64,000 nucleotides of DNA from Holtermannia corniformis (GCA_001599935.1 BCIJ01000004.1:707716-771715); one strand, 5' to 3'. Shown: positions 1 to 13,576, numbered from the stretch's first letter. A program made the numbers and translations. The notes: a model not told the origin generated them from the sequence alone.

Positions 1-1890
1 GTGCGCCGCCCGAAAAGTCTCATCATTCCAGGCGAACCGAATCACGCCCGATGGCAGCGTACGCGGACCGATAGCGGATCTGTAGACGGGAGTGGATGCA
101 GTCGGAGTGAAAGCAGCCGGTCCAGGAGTCGAACGTAGCGCACCGAGTGCCGATCGCCACTCGGGACCGTTTGCACGACTCGCCCCTGAGTGCACGTGAT
201 TGCTTTTCACGTCGATCGCTAGGTTTGACCCGGCTGACGAAGTGCGGTCTCGGATTGTGATCCGGGAGATGACCAGGAGTCTCGGGCGCTTTGAGTTTGT
301 GGGCGGATCCACGATGCCAGCACAAAGGATGCACGGACACGCAGACACGCTAGGGCACACACGGCGACAGGATCAAAGCCAATCCATTCACGCACGGGCC
401 GGCTCTCGTCGAAACCGCCAGGCGTGTTGGAGAGCAGTGAGATGGAGTGGAGTAGGATAGTCGGGTGGTGCAGATCAGATGCGTGCAGTGAGAAGCACAA
501 TCAGACCATGCCGGGTTCGGGCGGGGTTGTCCGACATTCTACCGCCACGCCTTGGGTGCGAAAGACGGGACACTCGACGATGAGCAGTGTAGAGATGATC
601 GGGCCGTGTTCCGACATGGGGTGACCAATCTAGCCGTGTCCTACCATCACGTTCGACTCGCAATCGCAATCACCTTCTGCCTCTTGGCCCGCCTCGACCC
701 TGAACACGACACCAAGATTAAGACTCACCCAATCGAGTGACCTCCTGCTCTCCGCTAGCCGTTACCGTCTTGCGTCTTCTTCGAGGTTGTCTGTCAGTGT
801 TATTGTTACAGATGGGTGTCGAGTGCGAACTCGGGCGAGCAGTGTTGCCGCGGCCAGGGAGACGCACGAAAGTGGAGACTCCATTCCTTAAGTGGGGGTG
901 TGGGCGCTCAGGAGATCCCCGAAGGATTGCATTCGCTTCCCGACTCGCGGGCGATCGTGTGCAGACTGCCAAGCTGGTGCATCGCTGGTGTACGGGCATG
1001 CCATAGAGCGCGTCGCGACCTGCCGCGCTGGGGAAAGCGACTGAGACCTGGTACCGAACACGTCCGGACAATGAAGGACGGCTGCTCAGGCACCGACGGA
1101 GTTTCGCCACTTGAACAGCACACGCGCAGTGGCGTCACCGTGCGCAGACAGGGTCGTGCGCAAGCAACAAGGCGGCATGTCATCAGCTAGACCCACAGCC
1201 TGAGCGAGCGCTATGAGATACATTGGCTATGTCTTCCTGGAGCCGTTTCTTTGGTATAGATGGATCTGTAGGAGCGTGGCGAGGCGGAATCGCAACACCC
1301 CATACTGGTCTTGGCGGCGGCAGTGAAATCGGCAATCGTCCTACAATCGCAGCTCAGAGGCGATCGAGGTAGAACAGGCAGGTCTGGTATGTAGCTCACT
1401 GATAACACTTGCCGTTTTCTGCAGCTCGGACCTCTTTACTTGGTAATGACTGCAACCTGAGTCTTTCTTATGCGCATACACGGTCAGTCCGATTCGTGAC
1501 ACACAACACAGCTCGTTTTTCGCTCATGTCTTGACCATCATGCGCAACAGCGTTGTGTACAATGCTGCGAGTCTCTGTAGAGGCCGGCCCTATGCCATTT
1601 TGAACTCCACGGCTGGCGTTACAGCTCACACGCTATACACAACAATGTTCACACGCTATACATAACAATGTTGACTACCAAATATCAGAAAAGGCTGTGT
1701 TGGACCTGGCGTCGTGCGGCAACCAGCTTGATGAGGACACAGTTGACTTGCTGTATACTGAGGACGCACAAGGTCTAATTAGATGGAAGGGAAGCCAGCC
1801 ACACTTGAGCTCCGCGCACCGACCGCCACCCGCCATGAGGGTGATCGGCCGAGCGTGACGTGAGCGCCGGAAACATCCACTTGACCGGAA
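1..1890. other. No gene recognised
   Basis: Both strands carry only short, mutually overlapping ORFs with no recognisable motif and no run of splice-joinable coding segments. The right end is presumably the promoter and 5' leader of the eIF2D gene. A two-copy 23-base tandem repeat lies near its right end and is listed separately. Because this genome uses very short exons, the absence of long ORFs does not fully exclude a gene. Confidence 0.5.
1626..1671. repeat. Two-copy 23-base tandem repeat
   Basis: Two adjacent 23-base units (1626-1648 and 1649-1671) begin tcacacgctataca and end aacaatgt. They differ at a single base (c or t inside the unit). It lies about 220 bases upstream of the eIF2D start codon. 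No function can be read from it. Confidence 0.85.
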
Positions 1891-4049
1891 ATGTTCAAAA
1901 AGCCACCTGCCCACCTCGCAAACTCGACACCGCTCAGGCAGAGCGACAGGCGCAAGGTGCTTGCCGCCATCCTCGAGCTCTACCCCGAGATCGCAAAGGA
2001 CCTCGATGACGCTGCGATCAAGAGTGTCGGGAGGGCGTTGGTGCCCGAGGGGTTGAGGAGTGGAGGGATGGAGACGAGCTCGGGGGTTGAGGGCGTGCGT
2101 TGCCCTATGATGAGTAGGGCACTGGCTGACGCATACAGACGATTCTGTCAGATACGAATGGGGATCCGCTATGGGTGACGTTTGGGCGAGGTAGCAAGGA
2201 CTATATCCCGACAGGTCGGTCTTGGCCGCCTCACCACTGCTCAACTACTGACCAATGGCTAGTCTACACCCTCGCCAACGCCGCATCAAGTTCCAAGCAC
2301 ATCCTCCCAGTCGTACCGCTGCATTCACCGCTCCCACCACCCGTTCTCGGCGGTGCAGCCCTCTTCATCCCAGCCGTCAAGCACCTTCGCTCACCCCATT
2401 TCCTCCCAGACGTCCCGGAAGGTCAGCTCGTTGCCTTTGTTGAAGACGCGGGTCCAGGACCGAGCTCGAGTCGTGCAACACCAGGTAGAGGGCGGGTTAT
2501 TGGCGTTGGCCGGGTTGTTGCCCGGGGCGGGACGAGAGCGGCCTGGGAGCGCTGGAATAGACCGAACGATACAGGAGACGCGGGCAAGTTTTGCGACGTG
2601 CTGAATATCATCGGTGACAGGTGAGTCGTCGAGATCGGCCGGATACGAGCTGACGTTGGAGCTTGTGGGGTATGGGCTCTGAGGCCGAGCCGTCGATTAT
2701 CGAGATCCCACTTCCTGTGCCTGCACTTTGTCCACTGCCGGCCGAGCTCGCCAGCGTACCTCGAGCGGCAATGGCAGAACTACAACTTGCCGATTCGGAA
2801 CCCGAGACGGCTGTACCTCCAGAGGTCCCGCCCGTCGCCAACACCACGTCGTTCGACTCGACGGATGTCTCGACGCTGCTCTCGCTCGCTCTGCTCCAGG
2901 GTCTCTCCAGCCTCGACGAATCTGCATTCCCCATGCCCGCTTCCCTCCTCTACTCGGCACACGTCCTACCGAATCGACCGGGTTATATCCCCAAGACGGC
3001 GCGCGACGAGGTCGTGATCGCCAAGAGTTCATGGAAGAAGCTTGCAAAGTGGATGAAGGAAGTTTCGAAAGATGGCCTTGTCAGGACCAAAGAGTCGAAG
3101 GATGGCGGTGTGACGGTCAACAGGTAAGTGTTTTGCAGCTGCGGGACGGTTGCTGATGCTTGTCAGCTTTGATGCCAAGCACCCGTCATTGCTCGGCCAC
3201 GAGTCGTTTGTGACGATTGCACAGGAAGAGGCCAAGGAAGCCAAGAAGGCGGCGAAAGAGGCAGCTGAAGCTGGCGGTGATGCTACTGGGCAGGCGCAGG
3301 CGAGCAACGAGCTGGTAATTGAAGAGTTCTGGAAACCGTCAGGGCCTGCCATTAGCTTTTGGGAAGCTTGCGGCGTCGAGTATGTGCTGTCTGAACCCGC
3401 GACCATCGCTGATCGAACAGTCATCACAACCTGCACAAGCCTCAGGCCCTCAACGCGGCGTTGACAGCCTACATAGCCGAGCACAAGCTTGTCGTGCCCA
3501 ACGACCATCGCCACATCGCGCTCGACGCCGAGCTCGGCCGGGCCGTCGGTGTCAAGAAGCCCGAGCCAGGCGAGACCATGGCGCGCGATGAGATTCTCAA
3601 GAAGCTGCGCGCGGGCGTAGCGTGGAGTGTCTCTGTCGGAGGGCAGCTGAGGTCCGTTTGCCATCTCAACCTGATCGGGTCTGACTGTCGCGAACAGAAA
3701 AGGCGCACTAGCGCCCGTGACGCTGACGGTCAAGACGCGCCAGGGTCGCAAGACGGTGACCCATGTCACTGGCTTTGAAGCGTTTGGCGTCGTGGCCGAC
3801 GACTTGGCGGATGAGCTGCGCAAGGTGTGTGCCGGGAGTGCTTCGGGTGAGTCGTTATCTTGCCGCCGGCCGCGACCTGACCTAGCGCTAGCGCAATCGC
3901 TTCCAGGGTCGTCCCTCAAGCTTCAGCGGCATGAAGTGCTCGTCCAAGGCTCGCAAGTCAAAGCTGTGACCGAGGTGCTGATCGCGCGCGGGATCCCCAA
4001 GCGATGGATCAAGGAGGGCGACGACTCGAAAAAGGGTGGCAAGAAGTAG
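1891..4049 (+). CDS. TMA64: Translation initiation factor eIF2D (Tma64 family)
   Basis: eIF2D is a non-canonical factor that handles tRNA on 40S subunits and works in post-termination recycling. I join eight exons: 1891-2094, 2139-2214, 2263-2620, 2662-3123, 3167-3379, 3421-3651, 3698-3846 and 3907-4049. The N-terminus starts MFKKP and carries the family-typical DRRK..A segment. It is followed by a PUA-like stretch with GDPLWVTF and PTVYTLA (the valine of the latter is rebuilt across an intron). Next come a linker with GDSLWGMGS, a winged-helix/SWIB-like region (SWKKLAKWMKEVSKDGL) and a C-terminal SUI1 domain ending in a lysine-rich tail (VTGFEAFGVV, EVLIARGIPKRWI). All junctions keep frame. 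It ends 28 bases from the end of the convergent gene on the other strand. Confidence 0.93.
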
Positions 4050-4077
4050 AGTCACAACAACATGCATTGCTTCCATC

Positions 4078-4496
4078 CTAGACTTCTTCCATTACAGGGT
4101 TCAGCAGCGGCCCTCGCCATGGCCGTGCTTGCTTGTAGCCCCACCAGACGCGCTTGGGCCGTGGTCCTCTACCGAGCGGGACGGCGAGCGGATCGGGGCA
4201 GAGGCTGTAGTTTGGGTCGAACAGTGGCTCGCCAGCGTGTTTGGTTCCAGTGACCAAAGGCGAGAGGTGGTGTGACATCTCGCTGTCGCTGGGTGTTGAT
4301 CGCGTCCTCGTCTGTATCAGCGATCGTCGAGCTCGCGCCAAAGCAACTCACGGGCCAAAGGCCGCGTACAAGAAGACGAGCAGGATCACCACCAGCCACG
4401 GAATTGGCAACTGTTGAATGTCAACACGATCGCTTGACCGGGCACCGCACTGACCCCGACCACGTCTCTTGCGAGCGATCCCAGTACACGCATCAT
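4078..4496 (-). CDS. Small single-pass membrane protein, uncharacterised
   Basis: I predict three exons encoding about 105 residues. A short N-terminal part begins MMRVLGSLARDVVG and is followed by one hydrophobic segment (PWLVVILLVFLYAAFGP). The hydrophilic tail contains PKRVWWGYKQARPW and ends PVMEEV. The first intron uses a GTCAGT donor. The second donor overlaps the Pro codon at the end of the membrane segment, and its acceptor is chosen as the one that keeps the long downstream frame open. I do not recognise the family. Its size and layout fit a small mitochondrial or ER membrane subunit, which is inference only. It is convergent with eIF2D. Confidence 0.55.
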
Positions 4497-5067
4497 GGCC
4501 GTTGCAGTGTCCAACAACGCAGATCACCCCATCGCGCTCCGACCCCATAAAGCGTCAGGCCTCACCGTCGTCTCCGGCGCATCTAGCACTCAGGCCCCAC
4601 TAACGGCGCTGGCACGAGGTCCGCCGGTAACTCTGTTTGCATGTCATCATCAGGTTCGGGGGTGAGCTCGCGATGCGCAGTACCAAACATCGGGAGCGCT
4701 CGGTAATTGCCTCGAGAGCCTAAATCCAACTGAGCCGGCCGTCTCTCCGGATCGGGACGATTGCCTGGTCAGCGCGCGCATGGTGGGATCCGGCGCGCAC
4801 GCGGCACGTCAACAGCAGGGTTCAATCTGTTCTGTCGATCCCATCAGAACAAGCACGATGGTAATCATGGATGGCGTCAGCGGTGGGCGGGATTCCAGCT
4901 GGGCAGCACGGCGGACGCTCGACCGCAGCTCGGGTGCCGGCCGAGGCGATCAACACTGTCTCAACCGTCTGCGTTATCGAATACTCTATACATCTGGCCG
5001 AGTTGAGTCGTGCTACAATTGCGCTGCGTGCTTGCGGATTACACTGGATGCTGGATCGGATGCCTGC
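4497..5067. other. Intergenic, nothing recognised
   Basis: This lies between the start of the small membrane protein gene and the end of the Mdm35-like gene, both on the minus strand. It should hold the promoter of the former. No coding run or RNA gene was seen. Confidence 0.6.
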
Positions 5068-5895
5068 CTATCGCCGCTTGCCGTCGTGCAGCGGCGTGTC
5101 TGGGTCCCAGGGCGTGCCCTCGAGCCCGTCTTGGGATTCAAGAGGGTGCTCCTGCCTCGCTTGCTCGAGCAAAGCGGCCAGCGGCGCATTATCCGAGATC
5201 GCTCGCTGCAAGGGTCAGCACGAGTGATGCGAGGGCCGTGCTCAAGGCCGTGCGGTCCGGCACGTGGGCGTTGGCACTAGAGACAGCACCGTCAGAGGCT
5301 CACCTGCAGACACGAGCGATAGTCTCGCCAGACAGCACCACAGTTGACCTCGTACTCTTCCGCCTTGATCTCGGCACGCGTCTTGCCATCCGTGTCAACC
5401 GGCTTGAAACGAATAGGACTCGGCGCCTCCTCGGGCTCGTCCTCAATCTCCTCGACCTCTTCGACCGTCTCGACCTCCTTGCCTGCCTCTATATGCACGA
5501 CCCGGCGAACAGACGACCTCCCAAAGTTTGGGAGCAGCCAGTGCTTCTTGGCCGGCACGGTCTGTGCGACCGGTACCGGTTCCGAGACTGGTGATGGCGC
5601 GGTAGACGTCGATGCCGATGAAACAGAGGAGACCAATGACGGCGTAGACACCGTGCTGGAGCTCGCTTTGGCGTTGGCGTGGTCCAGAGCTGGCTGGAGA
5701 TAGCCCTCGAACCACGAGTTGAAGCAGTTGTCATACTTGTGCTTGAGCGGGGTGCATTCTGGCGCGAGCGAGCTGGGGCGGATGATCAGATATGTTGTAC
5801 TCTACAGCAGTTGACGCACTCCATCGTGATCAGTGTTGCGTATAGCTTGGTACTGACGTCCATAGGCCATAGTACGGCGAGTGGGAGAAGGGCAT
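5068..5895 (-). CDS. MDM35: Mdm35/TRIAP1-like twin CX9C protein with a long central insert
   Basis: Mdm35 is an intermembrane-space partner of the Ups1/Ups2 (PRELI) lipid-transfer proteins. The first CX9C helix reads CTPLKHKYDNC and continues FNSWFEGYLQPALDHA. The second reads CGAVWRDYRSC, and a spliced exon then gives RAISDNAPLAALLEQAR. Both helices and the post-helix segment match the family. Normally the two motifs are separated by a short loop. Here about 110 residues lie between them: Ser/Thr/Pro-rich at first, then acidic (VETVEEVEEIEDEPEEAP), and without a stop in one exon. The first exon (ATG at 5895, about 13 codons) is the least certain part. An intron of roughly 50 bases separates the second CX9C from the C-terminal exon, which ends at the TAG at 5068-5070. 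Confidence 0.78.
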
Positions 5896-6097
5896 GATCC
5901 GCGGATGGTACCCCCTTCTTTGTCCTCGCCGCCGTCAACATCCCTCACTCTCATCAGCAACCATCAAGTGCGAGTGTAGTGCTGTCCACAAGCGCACAAG
6001 CAGGGGAGCCGTTGTGTTTACAGGTGAATATTGAACCTGGATCGAACCGCTCGAGCAGTGTTTATCGCCGTCGACTTTCTATTCCTTTCCACCCGCA

Positions 6098-7038
6098 ATG
6101 TCCCATACGCCTGAAGAACGAGCCGCAGCGGTGAGTGAGCTGCCGTTCGTATCCCGTCAATGTCTTGCTGATTATATGGCTCACAGTGGGCAGCAGTGAG
6201 TTTGTCTTTACCACTTGAACGTCCAGTCGCTGATCGTTCCCAGTACTATGCTCAGCAAGGTTACGACCCATCGGCGTATGCGGCATACACCACACCAGCT
6301 GTAGCAGGTCCCAGTGTACCTCCAGCCGATGTCTGGGATCCAGAGCTCGCAGAGCAGTCGTCCGTGTACATGCCCGGTTCGATCCAAGCGGCGCGCTATC
6401 ACCCCGCTCAAACGGGTGCCGGCAAGCGAGACACGGTGATCCGTAAGAGCGGCGGGAGGACATGGGAAGACCGGACGTTGCTTGACTGGGACCACAGTGC
6501 GTTTTGGAACGAGTATTGGGGCATGGCTGACTGTCACAGAGTGGTGGCGGCTGTTTGTGGGCAACGTATCTAATGACGTGAATGAGAAGACACTTGACAA
6601 CGCGTTCGGCAAGTATTCGTCGTACGTCAAGTGCAAGGTCGTGCGGGATCGACTGAGTGAAAAGGTGGGTGCGGTCGCGGTCGCAAGCCGCACGCGATAA
6701 CACTGGCAGGCGAAATACGGCTTTATCGCGTTCACCGACCCGGAAGACTTTCTCAAGGCGTGGAAGGAGATGGACGGTGCGTTTCGGTGATAACCTCAGC
6801 GCTGGCTGACAGTCTCGCCGAATCCAGGAAAATACGTCGGCAACCGGCCCATCACGCTGAAAAAGGTAGAGGACGACAAGCAGGGTGCATCCATCGAGAC
6901 GGTCAAGATTGGGACCCGCAGGGTGCGTCGCTTACTTAGTTCTCCCGACTGTGACTGAAAAGAGAACAGGCAAAGACGATGGACAAGCTTGCCAAGAACA
7001 AGGGCAAGCCGCTGAACGGGCGACCGGTACCGTTCTGA
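6098..7038 (+). CDS. RBM42-like RNA-binding protein (single RRM)
   Basis: The N-terminus is Tyr/Gln/Ala-rich (YYAQQGYDPSAYAAYTTP). A linker with RKSGGRTWEDRTLLDWDH precedes a C-terminal RRM. RNP2 reads RLFVGNV and RNP1 reads KYGFIAF, with NRPITLKK after the last strand. This order (low-complexity start, then the conserved W..P/DW linker and a C-terminal RRM) is that of RBM42, a splicing-associated protein. The second exon is only 9 nt (6187-6195, Trp-Ala-Ala), flanked by GTGAGT donors and CAG acceptors. Several further introns of 45-60 bases interrupt the RRM. The protein ends GRPVPF. Confidence 0.85.
6187..6195 (+). other. 9-nt microexon of the RBM42-like gene
   Basis: The exon TGGGCAGCA is bounded by ...ctcacag on the left and gtgagt on the right. 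It joins in phase 0 to both neighbours. Skipping it would also keep frame, so inclusion needs transcript evidence. Confidence 0.6.
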
Positions 7039-7192
7039 GCTTGGACAGTCAGGGATGCATCACATGCTCGGCGTTTTCTCGGTTCCCGCACGTGGAGGTC
7101 TCTCCACTTCGCTCCATCTTCGGTCGCACTCTCTGTGATCTCTCCGTCGACTGCTCACCCCGTCGCTCTCTCAGCAACGTCCACAGGGCATC

Positions 7193-9588
<2,396 letters not shown>

Positions 9589-9720
9589 GCGGTTCGCAAT
9601 GTTAGCGTGATGCCAGCCATGTCCCGCCACCGCGGAGTCTCCGATGTGCGATCGATCCCGTTGCCATCGCAACTCTGGGATCGACAGCGAGCACGATGAT
9701 GCCGTCGCGCCTGGGTGCGC

Positions 9721-9726
9721 TATAAG
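9721..9726 (+). promoter_or_regulatory. TATA-like element before the small acidic protein gene
   Basis: TATAAG lies 93 bases upstream of the ATG at 9814. A second AT-rich stretch, atataatc, is found about 30 bases further on. The assignment rests on motif and position only. Confidence 0.4.
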
Positions 9727-9813
9727 ACGTCATCGATAGCGATGTGATGGATATAATCTCGGTCAACTCGAGAGAGCATCCCATCACCAAGCAATCAACC
9801 AGTCCACTTTACA

Positions 9814-10140
9814 ATGTCCGACCGCGCTTACATTACCGACGCTGCCGTCCCTGACACCAACCTCGATGCGGCCAAGGAGGACCGGCTGGCCGAGGAGTCA
9901 GAGGTCACTGGGACCGTGTCGAAGCGTGAGTCACTTGGTGTCTGCACAGGCGACGTCTGATATGTTACAGAGGAGGCCGATGGCTTGAAGGACTCGATCG
10001 GCGGCGGTGACGTTCTCGACGACAGCGAGGGCTACACCCGTGGTGCCAAGACGGATGCGTACAAGCAGGAGAAGGAGGTGGACGCCGTCGTCGACGAGGC
10101 CCTCGAAGAGAACATTGGCAAGAGCAAGGTTGCCGCCTAG
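9814..10140 (+). CDS. Small acidic hydrophilic protein, uncharacterised
   Basis: Two exons (9814-9925 and 9971-10140) encode 93 residues. The intron has a GTGAGT donor and a TTACAG acceptor and rebuilds a Gln codon. The protein is rich in Asp, Glu, Ala and Lys, has no Cys, Trp or hydrophobic segment, and looks disordered (TKTDAYKQEKEVDAVVDEA-like composition). I do not recognise a family. In size and composition it resembles small stress-associated fungal proteins. A TATA-like element upstream suggests a regulated promoter, but that is inference. Confidence 0.72.
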
Positions 10141-10283
10141 GCAGTTGTATATACCCAAACTGATATAATTGTGAACACCTATCGTCTCATGTGCACTTCA
10201 AGCTGATCGTGGTAGGAAGACGGAGCGGAATATATTTCCATCCATGACAAACTACCAACCCAGCCCGCATCTAATACGCCCAG

Positions 10284-12114
10284 CTAGGTTGAGAGCTTGC
10301 TGTTGGCGCTCAGGTACGGCGACGGGGGCCTCGAGGCCGTCGGCGTTGGCGCGACTTCGTCGAGTGGCAGGAATTTGAAACGCAGGCGATGAAGCTGCGC
10401 TCGTCAATCCTGCAAGGCTGGTTGGGGCCGACTCACGATTGGGAGCTTGGGGAAGAGTACAAACACGAGCGCGGCAAAGTTGAGCGCGAACAGGAGGTAG
10501 TCGTATTTGGTGTAATGTGTCGAGATCAGGAAGCTGGACACGGTCAGCAAGGGGTCTAGGCAAACGAAATCGAGTTGGTCCGAGCGTTCCGCAGAACAAA
10601 TCAATGTTTACGACATAGGCTGCTCCAGTTCGCGTCTGAGGTCACGACAGGGCACACACTGGCGTACCGTAACCTCGACACGCTCACTGCCAACCGACGC
10701 TTGAACATAGTCGCGGTAGTGACACCGATCACAATCGGAACGAACAAGTCGCGCACGCACATCACGTTGCAGCTGCAAAGCATAGCTGCGCACGCGAGGG
10801 ACAGCAACGCACATACAGCCTCCGTCAGAGCGTTGGGTCATCACACCGCACCCAGGGCTTCCTACATCAGCGCAAGCAAACAAACAGCCCCAGCATAAAC
10901 AGGGTGAGAACGGTCGCAGACTTGACTGGGATCGTCCATGTCTTCACAGTCGATGACGACTGCTTGATGTCGCGACCTCGGTCGATAAGGCACAACGATG
11001 TCAACTTGAGCTAAACCGGGCTCTGCAGTGTTCTTCAACGAGCCATGTCCAGAGCTGAATAGCTCGTGCACGAAAGTACAAGACCTTCGATAATAACTAG
11101 ATGACTCGGGCGCAAGTGACGTTCTCGAAGGAGTATAACCGGGCAAAGCAGGCTTTGCGCTGTGTCTATTTCCGGGAATGGATCCACAAAGGCAATGTAG
11201 CAACCACTTGGGTGAACAATCTAGACCTGGCCTCGTAGAGCATGACAAGAACGCCTCGGCTGGGCTCTCGGCGACCAAGTACACCTGCGCCACCAAGCAG
11301 ATGCAAACCAAGTCGACGCGACGAGACAGAAGAGATTGCACTCACAGACCGATCGGGACGCTGGTGAGCCACTTTTTAGCCGGCGTGTACTGTGCGCCTG
11401 AATCAATCTGCTCCCAGAGCGTCAAGTCGTCGTATGCGCCTCCGGTCGGTTGGCTACGTGCGTGCGCGTCAATCTAGGGTGGTACAAAGGATTGGCTAGG
11501 ACAGACCTGGATTCAAAGGGGACGCCGGTGACGTGGTGAAACATGAGGAACGAGACCTGTGCGCTCGATCAGTGCGGCACGGACGCCAAGGGGCGAGACG
11601 GACCATGATGTAGCCGAGGTTGACGATGGTCCAGCTGACGTCTTGGGTGATGCCGGGGAGAGCGTCGACGAGGACCTTTGTGAGCAGGATCATGACGGGG
11701 TGGATGAGCCAGGCGCCTGGGCGCGTCAGCGTCAGCCTCACTCGCGAGTCGGCAGCAGCACCCACCCGGTCCGTTCACCCACGCCGCGTTCTCATTCACA
11801 CCGACGCCCAACCTGTCGACGACGTTTTCAGGCGCATCGCCTCCAACCTCTGTGACGGCGACCAAACTAGAACTCCTCGCACGCCCCTTGTTCGCCCGCG
11901 GCGTCACGCTGCCGCCCAGTCTGCTCGTCGTGCTGCCGCTCACGCCGTCTTCAGGGATCGAGTGGTTGAGCGCGGTCGGGACAACGTTGGAAGAGGTCGA
12001 ACGAGCATAGCTGTGTTTGCCGCCTGGGCGACCGCTGCCGCCGGGGCTGCTGGCGGACGCCGAGCGCGCGCGGGTGGGTGAGAGCGGCGGCGCGAGCGTT
12101 GTGGACGAGACCAT
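10284..12114 (-). CDS. ORM1: Orm1/ORMDL sphingolipid regulator
   Basis: ORM proteins bind and restrain serine palmitoyltransferase in the ER. The first exon encodes about 130 residues rich in Ser, Thr and Pro (SSTTLAPPLSPTRARSASAS), consistent with the phosphorylated N-terminus of fungal Orm proteins. It then reads NENAAWVNGPG. The ORMDL core follows: AWLIHPVMILLTKVLVD, TQDVSWTIVNLGYIMVSF, LMFHHVTGVPFES, DLTLWEQIDSGAQYTP, KKWLTSVPIGL, HYTKYDYLLFALNFAAL, VFVLFPKLPILHRLRFKF. The tail ends SANSKLST. Four introns are of the usual size, but the one between SVPIGL and FLISTHY is 812 bases (10534-11345). Its splice sites rebuild the domain exactly, so no exon is missing there. Confidence 0.93.
10534..11345 (-). 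other. Exceptionally long 812-base intron in ORM1
   Basis: The donor is GTGAGT next to 11346, and the acceptor GTGTCCAG is preceded by a GCTGAC branch point. Joining CT|C restores Leu-Phe in SVPIGLFLISTHY. Other introns in this gene are roughly 40-70 bases. Inside are only short ORFs on both strands with no recognised product. I did not find terminal repeats. Confidence 0.85.
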
Positions 12115-12500
12115 CGTCCGCGGTGTTGTGAGTGTGAAGAGGTAGCGTATGGTGAACACGAGAGCACACTGTCTACCGATGCAGAGGAAGAGGTGGTGGT
12201 GGTGCTGTCCACCAGACGAAGGATGATTACGTAAGCCAACTGCGGCTGCGCAAAGTAAGCAGCGTTGCAGCAGAACGAGATGGACAGGACCGGCTACTGT
12301 GGCGAGCGAGTCAAGGTTGATGCATGCTACCGCGAGTATAGAGCGAAACTGCGCGAGTCGTGCCACCATCGTACGAAAGGCAGCAGCATACGTGGTCATG
12401 TGCACCGCCACATCCGTCGCCACGCGCAACAGTCTGAGCCCAAGGTCCGAGCAATGGATCATCAATTCATCACAGTATAACACATTCACGTCTCCGTCGC
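12115..12500. other. Intergenic, nothing recognised
   Basis: This is the upstream region of ORM1 and the downstream region of the Hmp1-like gene, both on the minus strand. No coding segment or RNA gene was seen. Confidence 0.6.
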
Positions 12501-13030
12501 CTACTCGTTGAGCTTCTGCTGGGCCTGGCCCTTGTCGTGCTGAACGTTGCCAGACGTCTGCTGGACCTTGTCACCGGTGATGGCGCCTGGCAGAGTCAGC
12601 AACTGTTGGACCAAGGGAGAGCTGCGATACTGACCGACAATCGAGTCCTTCTTGCCCTCGACGCGGTCGGCGACGCCCTCGACGTAGCCTTGAGCCTGGG
12701 CGGCCTTGATTTCCTGCGAGGGGTCAGTATGCTGGAGTTGAGAGAGAATCGACAAACAGCCTCGCCCTTGGCGTGCTGCTCCTTGCCAGTGGTGGAGACT
12801 GCTTGGCGTCAGCTATCGTCCCTCTGCCAGCCACTTGACAGTTGGATCCCAACTGTTGGCTAGCGTGCAAGACTCACACTGCGAAGGCTCGGCCGAGCCG
12901 CCTCGATACCGCTACAATCAGTCAGCACCGTTCGGTTCCCACCCCACCGAGCAACTCACGAGCCGACGAGCTCCTTTGCGCTACCAATCACCGAGTTGAG
13001 CTGGCCGTTGGTCTTTGATGGTTCCGCCAT
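12501..13030 (-). CDS. CsbD-like protein (Hmp1 / cruciform-DNA recognition family)
   Basis: The start reads MAEPSKTNGQLNSVIGSAKE. Later exons give STTGKEQHAKGEA, a long Ala/Gln-rich segment with GYVEGVADRVEGKKDSIVG, and a final AITGDKVQQTSGNVQHDKG ending KLNE. The repeating KxxxG.hxG.GKkdS pattern is that of CsbD-like proteins. Fungal members include the Ustilago mismatched-base-pair and cruciform-DNA recognition protein Hmp1. They are small, hydrophilic and often stress-induced. Several short introns split it, and one needs a GTGTGA donor to keep frame. A TATAAG element lies about 80 bases upstream. Confidence 0.87.
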
Positions 13031-13576
13031 GGTGATACGTTTGTGAGTGCTGGGTAGTAAAATGGAGTGGTAGTGTGCAGGTGGCGACGCGTTGCCCCCA
13101 TGGTTGATCTTATACGGTGCTGGGTTCATCCAAGACGTCATCTGGGAGTAAGCCAGGCACGGGATCAACCGCCATACGTCATCCGCAGCAGGTCGCACTC
13201 GAGCTTTGTGTAGGTGAGTCACCTAGTTGCTATGCGAGCGAACGACAGAGGTGCATCAAACAGCTTTGCATAGTCATCTCCGTCCATGTATGTTGACCGC
13301 GTGTTGAGCGCTGTTACGCTCGGGTCCAAACGTCAGCACCAGCCATCCGTGGATGCAAATCAGCTGCCTAGTCTGTCAAGCCACTATGCCCAGCCGCTGT
13401 TCAAGATCTCGACAGTCGTGTACGCCCGAGGCGCGGCGGTGGCCCACCAGATATCGTACTGAATCGATATCAAGCATCGTGTGGCAGTGGCAAGTCGACG
13501 AATCATGCTTGGACGTGTCATGTCGGTTAAGAATGACATTGCTCGCTCTCGTCATCTCCGACTGAACATACAACCC
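13031..13576. other. Intergenic, promoter of the Hmp1-like gene
   Basis: Apart from the TATA-like element nothing is recognised. No coding run on either strand. Confidence 0.6.
13109..13114 (-). promoter_or_regulatory. TATA box of the Hmp1-like gene
   Basis: Read on the minus strand this is TATAAG, 79 bases upstream of the ATG at 13030. That spacing and the stress-type gene make it a plausible TATA box. Confidence 0.5.

Noticed and set aside
10534..11345. Missing ORMDL exon within the long intron
   Set aside because: The protein reads without a gap across the junction when compared with the known ORMDL sequence order, so no exon is needed.
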